Positions 28,301-40,300 of a stretch of DNA of 64,000 nucleotides are shown piece after piece. Within the stretch, counting starts at the first letter, position 1; every line of letters begins with the position of its first letter. A program made the position numbers and the translations under genes. The notes under the pieces were generated by a model. That model saw only the letters and a program-made list of their open reading frames with translations. It did no database searches and was not told the DNA's origin. Where the stretch lies: contig JABAKD010000017.1 in NCBI GenBank assembly GCA_012845835.1, positions 1,441,001 through 1,505,000 on the forward strand, read 5' to 3'. Origin of the DNA: Undaria pinnatifida. Taxonomy: Eukaryota; Sar; Phaeophyceae; Laminariales; Alariaceae.

Positions 28301-31300
28301 CGAAAGCCAGGAGGGAGTCCAGAAGCATCGGCTTTTGTACGGGGATAACCTACGGGTAACAGGAAACGGCCGGACACGATCAATAGTCCCGAATCATCGG
28401 CTCTCGCAGAGGGGGTGACTCGCAGAGAAAAACGGAACTGCCGGCAATCCTCGGGCGCCCAGAAACATCCCGTTTGTGCGGAAATATCCTAACATCATAC
28501 CCTCCGTGCAGAAAATAACAAAATGGCCGACAATCCTGATGACTCCATAGACACCGTTTTAACTCCGAGATATTGTACAAAACAAAAACCGGGCTACGAT
28601 AGAGATAGCAAGGTATACCACTTTTTGGTCAAATTGTTTTATGAACGACGAGGCAGGCTCCTTAGCCCAAAGTCGCCGGAACAATTCCATCCTTGTTTTG
28701 CAAAATGATTGCTTTGTGTACGTGAGCCCTGGATTTTGTTCACCGGATTGCCCCCTAAAGCTCGCTCCCAATATATATTTTGTGAGGCATAGAACCCCTC
28801 AATCAAGGATCACCGGGAAAAAAAATGCGCACGCCTGTCGTAGCATACTCCATCACACAAAATCACCGTGAGTTCAGAAGAATCGGCGTTTGGACCGAGA
28901 AAACCTACAGAGAAACGAACAAGAAGGCCGACAACATCCATGTTATCGCGTCACTCCCGTCGCCATTACCGTCACAACGCAAACCTCTACCAGTTTAACT
29001 CTCCCAAAAAACGCAGGACGGTCCGGCGAAGCCTTCCGTGCAGGTCGTGTGTCTGATTGATCGAGGCTGGCCGTTTGGCCCCCCTGTGGGGGTTGAAAAA
29101 ACAACATAAACGCACTCCGACTGACTGCCCCTGCCGACCTTGAGCCCCCAAAGGCTAGGGAACCGGGTGGCGGTTAGATCTGGAGTCGACGTAGTCTTGC
29201 TCGGCGTGCAAGATCGAACGATGACCAATATTTTGACCTGCAGGACTTGTTTTGCCAGGCTATGCTGTATTAAGAGCAAGCCCGCCAGTTTTGGACGTTC
29301 GGTTTTATAAAGGCGGTCTGAAAGAACGATGGTTTCAGGTGCCGCGCAAGCTGGCACACCGCAGCGAAGGCTCGTGAAATCTTTTTTCAATGAGCACGAA
29401 AATCGAGCCAACAACATCGGTCCAAAAGTTTCTTCGTCGCCTGCTTGGGGGTGTTGTATGTTTTTACCGCATCTCTACAGCGCCACACTATTGAAAACCT
29501 TGTTGCAGCCGATATCCGTCACGTGTAATACTGGTTTAAGTCCAATACTGGTTTAAGTACATCTATAAGAAGGGCCAACGGCAAGACAACACATTAGTTT
29601 TTCATGGAGCGTTACTTCCCTAAGGTCCTTGTTCACTACTGTAGCCTTCGCTGGGGGGTTGAGGGGGGGGGGGGGGGGTGGGCGTATTGATTTGTTGTTT
29701 GCCTTGGGCATTTGACCATTGACCGCGCATTCCTTTCGAGATGGAGCACCGCCCCTGCTCCTACGTAATGGAGGCAGGGTGGAACACTCTACAGCAATAA
29801 CGTTAACGCTTACCTGTGAAGCCATGTTGTTGTAGAAGTTGGCGACCTTTTTCAGCAGAACCCCGTAACGGTAGTACGTTTCACCCTCGGTCGCTACCTG
29901 CACCAAGCAGTTGTCAGGCTGAGCGGTCAGCAGACGTTACCACTTGGTCGATGCCATGGTGTGCGCACAGTGCGTACGAGACGAAGAGGAATAGCCGTAA
30001 GCAAGGTACTGGCAGTTGATCGGGTTGGAGTCCGCAGACGTGACCACTTGGTCGGCGCTATGGTTGACGAACACTGTTGTGTACAACACGAAGAGGACTA
30101 GTCCTGAACATGCATTGGTTGACTGGGTTAGGGGTAGTGTTAGGGTTAGGTACATTCGTATCGTTCGCAGTGACCCTCAGCCATAGTGTCAAATAAGTGG
30201 TAACGTGCCCTCGACAGTCCATTGCTCTGATCAATTGACGCACGCTCTCTCGTATGATACGGGACCACGGCACCACGGGCTTCAACGAAAGGAGTTGTAC
30301 GGCACGGACTGTGATCGTTTCTGGCGCGCTCGCGCCATGATAAGATGGCACCTCTTATTTGTTGTATTGCTATGTGGACCGCGAATTGGGTTAAACGCGT
30401 ACGTAGAACGAAGTAAACCTCAAGAGGTTCGTGTCGGGGTGCCGTTAACGTGTAGAAACAAGCAATGCGGTTTATGGAGGCGACACATTTGGTCTCTGTC
30501 GTCGGGGACGCGGATGACTGATTATTGTTGTGGTGCTTGTCACCCGACAATATGCGGTGTGAGTTTCAACGTTGATCACCAACAACATTCCCTGATGAAG
30601 AAAACCTCGGAAACAAAATAAAACACATGCACAAAGTCTACCCCCCTCCAAATGCCTACAACTAATGGTTTACTAGTGTGATAATGTATCAGCCTAATTA
30701 ATTGTTGTGTTCGGAGACGACGCACAACAATCACGATTATGTACAGGAACCCATGTACGGTAATTTTCGTCGACAAGATAGAGTGGCTTTGCTCCGTACA
30801 AAAACAAGCCTGGTACATACGATAGCATTGTTCTGTTTCGTGCAAAATCCGAACCAACTGTTCTTAACCGCTCCCCTTTCTCGTGTAAGAAAGTGCCGCC
30901 ACGTGCTGCAGAAACGTGTACCTGGCTGAAGTACACGCACCTTCATTATCTTGGACGGGATTGCGTGGCCTAGCTCGGACAGCTGCCGCACCTCTCGTAA
31001 GAGGGTGACCAGGCGTTCCGAGTAGTTCACCACCAGGATACCCTTCTTGTCGATGTCCATCAGCTGCACGCGCAGATGTTAGGTAGATACTGGTAACGTT
31101 TAGTCGAGATGTGTTACCTGTTTTGTTTACTTACCATGAGCTTTAAAAGCAAAAACGTCTAGCAGGTACGTCACCATAGCAACGATCTAGAAGGGCATAT
31201 GGTCTCGTCAGCATCCAGGTAGCTTTGGTTGCAATATTTGTGCAATCATTGCCGATGTCCGTGAACTGCACACGCTAATGTCGGGTAGACGGATCACTTT

Positions 31301-34300
31301 GATCACGACACGGATACCCTTTAGATCATGAGCTGAACGAGCGAACGTCAGGTAGATAGATAACTTCAGTCGCAAAACGATACCCTAGTTGTCAGGGTCC
31401 ACGAGTGCACAAGCAAACACCATTCAAAAAGAATAAAACAGGTTTGGTCACGACATATTACCCAATTCGTCGATGTCCATGAGCCGCACAAATAACTGCC
31501 ACACCGGGAAAGATGACATTAACAACGACAAACACAACTATACCGCCTCATAAACTGTTAACCCAAAACGAAGAATCAGCGCATTTTTCCCCCGGAAATC
31601 GTTAATACCAGGTGTACATTAGCAGGAGGTATATTAGTGTGTTAAATACTACAAACACTCTGCGTGGACTAAATCGCAGTGGGGGTCCTCCAACAAGGCT
31701 GTCTGGTGAAGGCGGTGTCCCAATATAAGGCGGTCAAAATCGCTTGACGCAACTGGGACATTGAATTGCGCTGATAACCTTGAACGAATAAGGCAAGTTC
31801 CCTCCATAAGGCGGTCACATTGCTCTCTGTAGCACACCACCGCCTGATCGGAGGAACCCCTACTATGCAAATATCCTTTGTTTTCATGTCAATACTCCAA
31901 CGGCCCTTACACTTCCGCCCATCGTGGTGCACAACAGCATCGAGCACAACGCGCGACGGCGACGAAAACAGCAACAAACACTACGATAAAGAAGACAGAG
32001 AAAACCATACGTCGCCAACAAACGCATGCAACGACTAGCCACATTCTCCTTGCCTTGCCGCGCATTTGAGTGCTGAGCTCCCCGCCGTCCAACCCATCCT
32101 GAACCTCCTCCTGGTCAATTTCGAAGCGTGCGCAGGGTTAACCGGCCACAATAGAGGGCGTCACTATTTGCAGCCACTGTTTTCATCGGCTCGGTGCCAC
32201 TCGGGGTTCGCCCGAGCTGTTACTTGTGCGTCTTCTCGGATTAGGTATATCCACCGCCGTGGAGGAAGTGTTGGCGAGCTTACGACAAGGGCATCATTTT
32301 TAAGTCTGGTTTGGGCGAAGTTAAGGGCGACTCGTGCGAGTGGCCTATCCCTGGTGTTGAAAAAGGAGGTGCCTCAGCCACCTTAACATTGGTCGGGGGG
32401 GGGGGGGGGGGGGGGGGAATCAGGTGTGAAAGCAAAACCTGGATGAAAAAAACGGAGGTATGAACATTACATCTGCTCATTACATACAAGGGCTTGTTCC
32501 ATTCCCGTGATACCATCATCACACCCCTACAAATGCCGGGACGGAGCAGGTCGGTTTTCGGCCAACTCTGGAAGCAGAGGGGGGGGGGGAGGGGGTCGAC
32601 TTTCAGCATACAACAAACGCGGGGAGCGGGAGAAGAGGAAGTCGCGCTCGAAGCTGCAACCGGTGGGTGTGGCAGGGAGGGAGTCATCCCGAGCTCTAGG
32701 GGTGAAGCATATTCTAAGAATTTTCTGTGTTCCTAACATGAGGAGCTCAGTACCAACATCAACATCAACATCAACATCAACACCAACACCAACGTCAACA
32801 CCAACATCACCCGAAACATGACTTCGAAGACATTGATTTGCACAGCCCGACCACGATTTCTACCTGGTATTCGCTAGTCCTAACACAACATATTACCCCA
32901 CAAAATATCAGATTAACCGATGGTTCAACACTAGAGGAGCTCAACCGGTCCGGTCAGGTACATTATTAGTTAATCTAGCAACTGCAACCCCTACCGCATT
33001 ATAGAGGGATGACTCCTACACTAAAGTGAGAATAGGACACGCCCTTTCCCCAATAACGAAGTTTAACCTAAATGAAAACATCCGGCGTCTTATCAGGGTG
33101 TCTGTTGGGTACTTCATGAAGCCGCACTTCGACCCCGCCTCGCTGCAAGGGGAACTCCCACCCGCGAAGTATTACCTGCCACTCTTCGAAGAGCGAGGCC
33201 TCCCTTCGTCTGGTCTTTCTTAGCAGCTCTCCGGAAATTTCGTCGAACGCTCTGCGACACGAAAACGCAGCCGTCGATGGCGTAACGCCAAAAATGGTTC
33301 AGGGCCGTAATAAACGGACACGTGAACCAAAACATCTGATGTTTTGGTTTCAATTTTTTTTTATAATCCGAAGTTAGCTCTTCGAGGGATCTCTATTGAT
33401 TGCGCTGTTAGGTTTTGGCTGCTAATAGCGGTTTTATTCTCAAACCAATTCGCTATTTGCAACACCCGAAAATACGCTCTCTCCCAAAGTTGCCATAAAA
33501 ATGAAAAATTGTTGTGTCAAGTGTTGTCTTCTTGCCAATTGCATCGTTTCGTCGACAACGACACTGTTCAACACAGGATGGGGGTGCGTTGGGCGGTTTC
33601 ACGAGACGGAAAAAATCACAACACGGGTTTGCCCAAGCATTCCACGGCTTTTCGCAGGTCATTACCCGGCACACGGGTCAGATTGTGAGGTTTCCAAATA
33701 CTCCCGGGTCGAGTCGGGTCGGGACAAGTGGTGTTCGTAAAATTTACGGGTCGGGTTGAGTCGGGTCAGGAGGTTTTCAAATATCACGGGTCGAGCCGGG
33801 TCATCCTGGTCCGATCCGACCGGTATGGTATACCATACCGAGAAGCGATCTTCTCCGTTAAAGGCCCAGAAGTACTTCAAACACAGTTGGCAGATATACC
33901 AGACACTTCATTCAAAACGATGCGGTGTTTACAACATCATATATAGGCGGGCTGGGGAGTGGATAGTTGATTGAATGAGTGAGTGGGCGGGTGGGTGGGT
34001 GGGTGGGTGGGCGGTTGGGTAGGTAGGTGGGTAGGTGGGTGGGTGCGTGGGCGGGTGGGTAGGTGTTGGTGGGTGGGTGGGTGGTTGGGTGGGTGGGTGG
34101 GTGGGTGGGTGGGTGGGTGCAAGCGAAAAGATCGAACGAATCCCAATGGCGGCCAAAAGCCATTCCTGCAAAACGCGATGCACATTAGACCCAAACATAT
34201 ATATGTACATATATAGTTACATATGTATTTCTGGCGGACGAGGCATTACCATTGTTTTGTAAACATGCTTTGAACGTTTTATACAGAGCTCCTCGTTGGC

Positions 34301-37300
34301 ACTACCCAAAACAACTGTTGGAACCCGGTCACCGTTACGCGTTTTTGCTTTCTTTTTGTTCATGGCAACGGTAGGGGGCTGGGGGTATTCCTTTTCTCGT
34401 TCCTGGGTCTTCGCCGCACGCCGCAGTGACTCCACACCTCAATGAAAAAATATTTTTTGGGGGGATTACTTTGGTACGGCGTAGGTAGCCATCCCATGGC
34501 GGGCTACATGGCAAACCAAGTACAGCACGAAAGCTCAAGACCGAAAAATAACAGGGGGGTCACTCGCGCGAGTGACTCCCGAGCCACTGCTAAAGGAGGA
34601 CCCAAAAAAAGCAAGGCTGCCCTAGGGGGGTACCCCCAATTTTCACTCACGGGTCAAAGCCAAAAAAGGGTATACCTCTTAGATCAAGGCTACGGTAGGG
34701 GGGTGCCCCCAATTTTCACTCCCGGGTCAAAGCCAAAAAACGGTATACCTCATAGAGCAAGGCTACGGTAGGGAGGTACCCCCAATTTTCACTCCCGGGT
34801 CAAAGCCAAAAAACGGTATACCTCTTCGATCAAGGCTGCGGTAAGGGGGTCCCCCCAATTTTCCACTACCAGGTCTGAGCCAACTCGCGCGAATGACTCT
34901 GTACCTCACAGAAAAAAAAACGTTCGGCGAGATTTTTTGTTGTTGCAGCGTAGCGCAACCATCCCTTTTCGTGTTAACATCTTAACATCCAGAATGTTGA
35001 ACAGCACGAAGGTCTTGTTGACCGCAAGTAAGGGGGGTCACTCACACGAGGTTCACCGGGGCCACTGACAGAAAAGTGGCCAAGAGGGGGCAGTCCACCC
35101 CCTACCGTAGCATTGGTGAGGAATTATCCTATCGTAACCAAGGTCAGATAGATACTCGTATGTACTCGTTCGGACTTTTTCTTGTGCATAAACTGGCATG
35201 CGGAAAGCGCGAGAGCGTGAGTTAGTAACAACGCTCGATGAAAAATCGACGAGCAGTGGGACTGCTGAACCCTATGCGCGATAAAAATTGAAGGTAAGAA
35301 CCGGGGGGAAGAAAGGGACGACACCTGTGACCACGACTTGTCCAGAAGCTGGAAAGTAAAAGTGTGAGAAAAAAAAAAAAAAAAAACTGCTAATAATAAG
35401 CGGTAGAGGGGCAACAATCGTTGTTGCTCTGAGGCTCCTAACCACTTGAGGAGCTCTGTATTATTCCTAGTATTCATACAGCTCTGTACCATTAGTAGTA
35501 TACCTCACCCAAAAAAAAAGATTGTTGTTTTTCAAGTTAAACCGAAACAAGCAGCTCGATTAACAGGCTCATGGGCTATTGGGTATCCGATGGGGCTCCT
35601 CAATGTCGTCGGGACCCCGTCAACGGTGTAGGTTTTGTACCTCTCCAATCGAGTTACCGGGTACATACCATCAGCGTGTAGAGTGATTGTGGACCGAAAT
35701 TGGACCGAAATCGCCTTTGACAAGATCTAGGAGATTCATACATCTTGAAGGAAGTAAAAACACGCGACCCGAATATCACGTAACTTGCAAAGGTGAGCAT
35801 CGACCCTTAAATTGATCGAACTCAAAGCTAACGTATTTGAAACATGTAAAAAACGGAAACGAAGAAACACGTAGGTCGTGGGAATGGTGTTCAAGGGGTT
35901 AAACGAGCTTTTTTTCTTGAATGTCATTTTTGTAGTGAGGGATAGAGGGGCTCAAATAAGGAGGAGCCTTCGCACAACAATTAGGTGCACGTCTCCCGTA
36001 CAATTTGTAGCATGCGTCTCCGGCCTGAACAAAACAAACGTCCCGAGCAGAGACAAAACAGGAAAGAGGCGGCACTGCAGTGTTACAAAGCTGGAGATCC
36101 TGACAACGAGCGTAGCCCTAGTCAAAGGTGATGTCGGGCGTAGTACCTGAAACCAGAGAGGTCCGACAGCAGAGCGGACGCGCCTTCGCCCGTAGCCCGA
36201 ACGCGAGCGCACAGCTGACGACAGTAGACCAAGCCTCGGACCTTCCGAGAGGTTTTCACAGTAAATTGGTGTTTTCGCAACAGACGGGGCAAAGGTTGAT
36301 TCAGCGAGAACGCGAACATAGGGTGGAGGATTACATGCGAAGCGCAAGCTCGCATGGTCGATTGTTTTGTACGAATTGCAATCCTGTATGGACTCTGTTT
36401 CCGTAGTTACTTCGAATGCGGACATAGGATGGCAGCTAGCTTACATGCGAAGCGCCAGCATATATGGTCGATTGTTTTGTACGAATAACAATGCTTCATG
36501 GACTCTAATTCCGTAGTTACTTCGATGCCAGTTTCGAACCTGTTTGCACTATCAGGCCTACAGCTGGCCCACGATTTGAAAGTGTGTGGGGAACCATGCT
36601 GGAAACAGGTCGTCGAACCTGTTGTACAAAGAACGCGTTTCAAACCATTTTGCGTGGTTTCGCCGTTCATGGTTACTTGGCTAATACAATGATAGCAAAC
36701 GCTATTGCACTGCTATTGAATTAAAATTTCGCCATGAGGCAGCCTGCAGTCTGTCTACGATTCGGCGGTGTGTCTTACACCGTGCGTTGGGGGTCGTCCA
36801 AGCCCCAGTGGACGCAATTCCTATGGCTGCTTCGCCAATGCAGTGGTAGCATTGCCGATGCCCTCAGTCCTTTCGAGGAAAACGGTACCATGAAGACTCA
36901 ACACCTTATTACGAACATCAACCGAGAGCAACTCAAGGCATCGGCTAACATATACCGCTACGATTTGGTAGAGAGCTCGCCAATGAGAACTATTTCTTGA
37001 TCCACGATCCAAAGTTCTTGGCGCACCCTAGGCACACACAACGGTGTACGACATGAACCATGTTGTCATATAGTTATCGAGTTTCTCACTTGCGGAGCTC
37101 TCTGTGAAAGAAAAGGTTGAAATTAAGGAATGTTTGAAGTTATACACCGAAAGTGCCAGCTAGCCGATGACAAAACGCACGGCCTAAGTGAAACAGAAAA
37201 ATCGTGTTCCAAAGCAAGAAAAATGGAAAAATTCCAACGATTTGGGGTTAAGGAGCACGGTCATCAAGGAAAAAAAAGATGTTTTTCGACAAAATGCCAC

Positions 37301-40300
37301 CTCTATTGCGACACGCTTTCCCAAAGAGTGAGCCTAGCGTTTCGTACAATAATATCTCGATGTTCACGGGCGTATGTACCATGGAGCCAGTCCAATGGCC
37401 TGGGGGTGTGTGCACACCATGCGCCGGCGGGCGTCCAAGCCTGAGAGGTTTCGATTCCCATGGTGGTTGCTTGGCCAGGTGTTAAGTGGCATCAATGCTA
37501 CTGCGGGCAGGCATTCGAAACCACCTTCCACCATCAGGCCTGCCACTGCAATGTATTCAAGTATCTGATTCTCTGTTCGGGAGTTTCTACAGATGTTTCT
37601 ACGGCCGTATTGAAATCGGTCTCATGTGATTTGGCGGCGTGAAAACACCGCGTGTTGGCGGCCGTGCTGCTCCCAGGGTTTTCGCTTCAAATGTTTTCTA
37701 AGCCGATACGGTAATAGCAGTGCTTATGCTGTCGGGTGATTTTAACTACTCTGCGCCATGCGGCCTAACACCGTCATTCATATGATTCGGTGGTCCCTCT
37801 ACACCATGCAACCAACTTGCACCATCAGGCCTACACCCCATCCATGATATTATTCGGCGGTGTGTCCACACCGTGCGGTGGCGGTAATCCTACCCGGGGC
37901 GAAAGGTTGCGCCCCCAAGGCTGCCCGTCCCCAGGACCGGCAGCATTGACGCCGGCGGACAGGTCTTGATCGTCGAACGCCGCTTCCAGCTCCGCCTGCA
38001 CGGGCGCAGCGACGTCGATTCGTCACGGTAACGCCTCCTCTCGGGCACATGAACGAAATCGTCGGAATGTCATTCTTGCCTCATAACAAAAAAAAAAAAA
38101 ATCCTGCCTTGATAAACTCCTGCGGCTGTTTTGCGAGTACTCACGGGCAGAACTTCACGGCTGCTCGACACCGTTCATTCTAAGGCTGTCAAAAACGGTA
38201 TATTTCAGAAACCTGCTGACCGAGAGAGAGATGCCGAGGTTCTCGCTTTATTTTCACCCTCCGCGGTACCTACACCGTAGTTACTAGCTGGGTGGAGGAT
38301 AACAAGCCAATTGCATTACGCAGTTTTTTTTTTTCATCGACGTAAACACGCCAGTCCAAGTTTAGTTTGACCCGTACTGCTGTAAGATATTGACTGTTCC
38401 AGGTGCTCGAGGGAGACGAAACAATGTATCATATTTTTTAGGTACACCGTCGCCACATCATCGCCGCACCATCGCCACGGTAGGGGTGTGTAGCCCAGTA
38501 AGGCGGTGGTGTGCCATAGAGAACACTATGACCGCCTTGTAGAAGGAGCCCGCTTTGTTCATTTCGGGTTACGAGTGCGATTTCTCAGTCGCACCAAGCG
38601 TTCTTGACCGCCTTATATCGGGATACCGCTTTATTGGGGGACCCCTACTGTACCTCCAAAGCGATCTTGACCGCCTTATACTGGGATACCGCGTTATATT
38701 GGGATACCGCCTTATTGGGGGACCCCTACTGTACCTCCAAAGCGATTTTGACCGCCTTCATTGGGATACCGCCTTATTGGGGGATCCCTAGTGTACCTCC
38801 AAAGCGATCTTGACCGCCTTATATCGGGATACCGCCTTATTGGGGACCCCTATTCTACCTCCAATGCGAAATTGACCGCCTTATATCGGGATACCGCCTT
38901 ATTGGGGGACCCCTACTGCAATTAACAATAATTCAAGGCATTAATTATTTTCCGTGTTCAAGGGAAACGATAGCCAGCCGTGAATCAGATGCGTGCTTCA
39001 CAGTTAACCCGCGGTGTCGATCATCGGGTTTAGCTGACACACTTCGTATCTCTCGACGTCTGGTCGATGGGGGAGCTATCAGAGCTCCTACCCGGAGGAG
39101 GGTCAGAAACATGGGTGAAATCCTTGCCGCAGCGTGACATGCTAGTCATATGTTACCACGGTATGTGGTATACGGTATCTGGGTCGGTCTCGCAGTCTGC
39201 CCAGTCAGCTGGCTGAACAAGGCTTCCCGCTCACTTGCTAGAGCGATAATAAAACAACGCCTCCCCAAGGGGGTCCGAACGAGGAAAATTGAAGAAATGT
39301 CCCCCCTGCTGGTTTTCTGGTTGCCCTAAACAGACGCCAGAACAAATGTACCACTTAATAATCGTGACCTAGCGACCGGAGGTGACCCCAAAAAAACGTG
39401 CCCCCCCTCCTAGTACCCATCTGGTCAAGAATGTCCCAAAGAAGACCGAAAATTGTTGGGAAGAGCCCTTATGAGCTAACGCGAAAGTGCGCGTCTGCCA
39501 TACGGCTCGTCGTCTGGCTCACCGTCTGCTCCGTGAGCTGGCTGAGCAAGGCTTCCCGTTCGCTTCCCAGGGCTTCTCGGATTTGGCGACGCCGCATGAG
39601 GTTGGAAAACCTTGTGGGTACGTACGGGTTGGAGCAGCGTCATCTCATGCACCACGAGTGTTCTCACGCAGTAGTCTTGAGTTTTTTTTTTGTTGTCTTA
39701 AGGCGCACGCTTCGGAAAAGATGCACCATCTTTTTTTTTTGCTGGTGTTTCTCGCGTAAGGGCATGAAAAATGCACCCGTGATCTAGGTATACAGAAAAA
39801 AAAAAATTGCCAAAGACTGACCCCCCCCCCCAAAAGAAAACAGTGATTTTCTTTAACGACCACTGCTACGGTAGCGGCGTGGATTACCCCCTTTTCGCCA
39901 CTTTTGTTTCAGTGGCTCGGTGTCACTAGCGCGAGTGACCCATCCCCCTGTTCCTTGCGGTCACAGGTTTTTTTCGTGATCACTGTTCAACATTCTCGAT
40001 ACTAATACGAAAAAGGGATGGTTATCTACGCTGCATCCAAAAAAAAAAACGCCGAACGTGTTGTTGTCCAGGTGAGGTACAGAGCCACTCGCGCGACTGG
40101 TGGAAACCCGGTAGTGAAAGATGGGGGTGTTGTACTGCAATACCGTAACCTTGATCTGAACGAACGTTTCATGGCCGCTCGACTCAAGGTCGGCAAATTT
40201 TCTTGTGTGCAAAGGCCTATCGATCGATGACGTCGGGGAGGGCGTCGAGGGACACCGTACTTTAGGAGATACGACCGGGAGCTGGTTTTGAAACCGGCGA

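Noticed and set aside
33912-34210. Thr-His-Pro repeat proteins in three minus-strand frames
   Set aside because: Translation of a GGGT microsatellite; all frames open at once.
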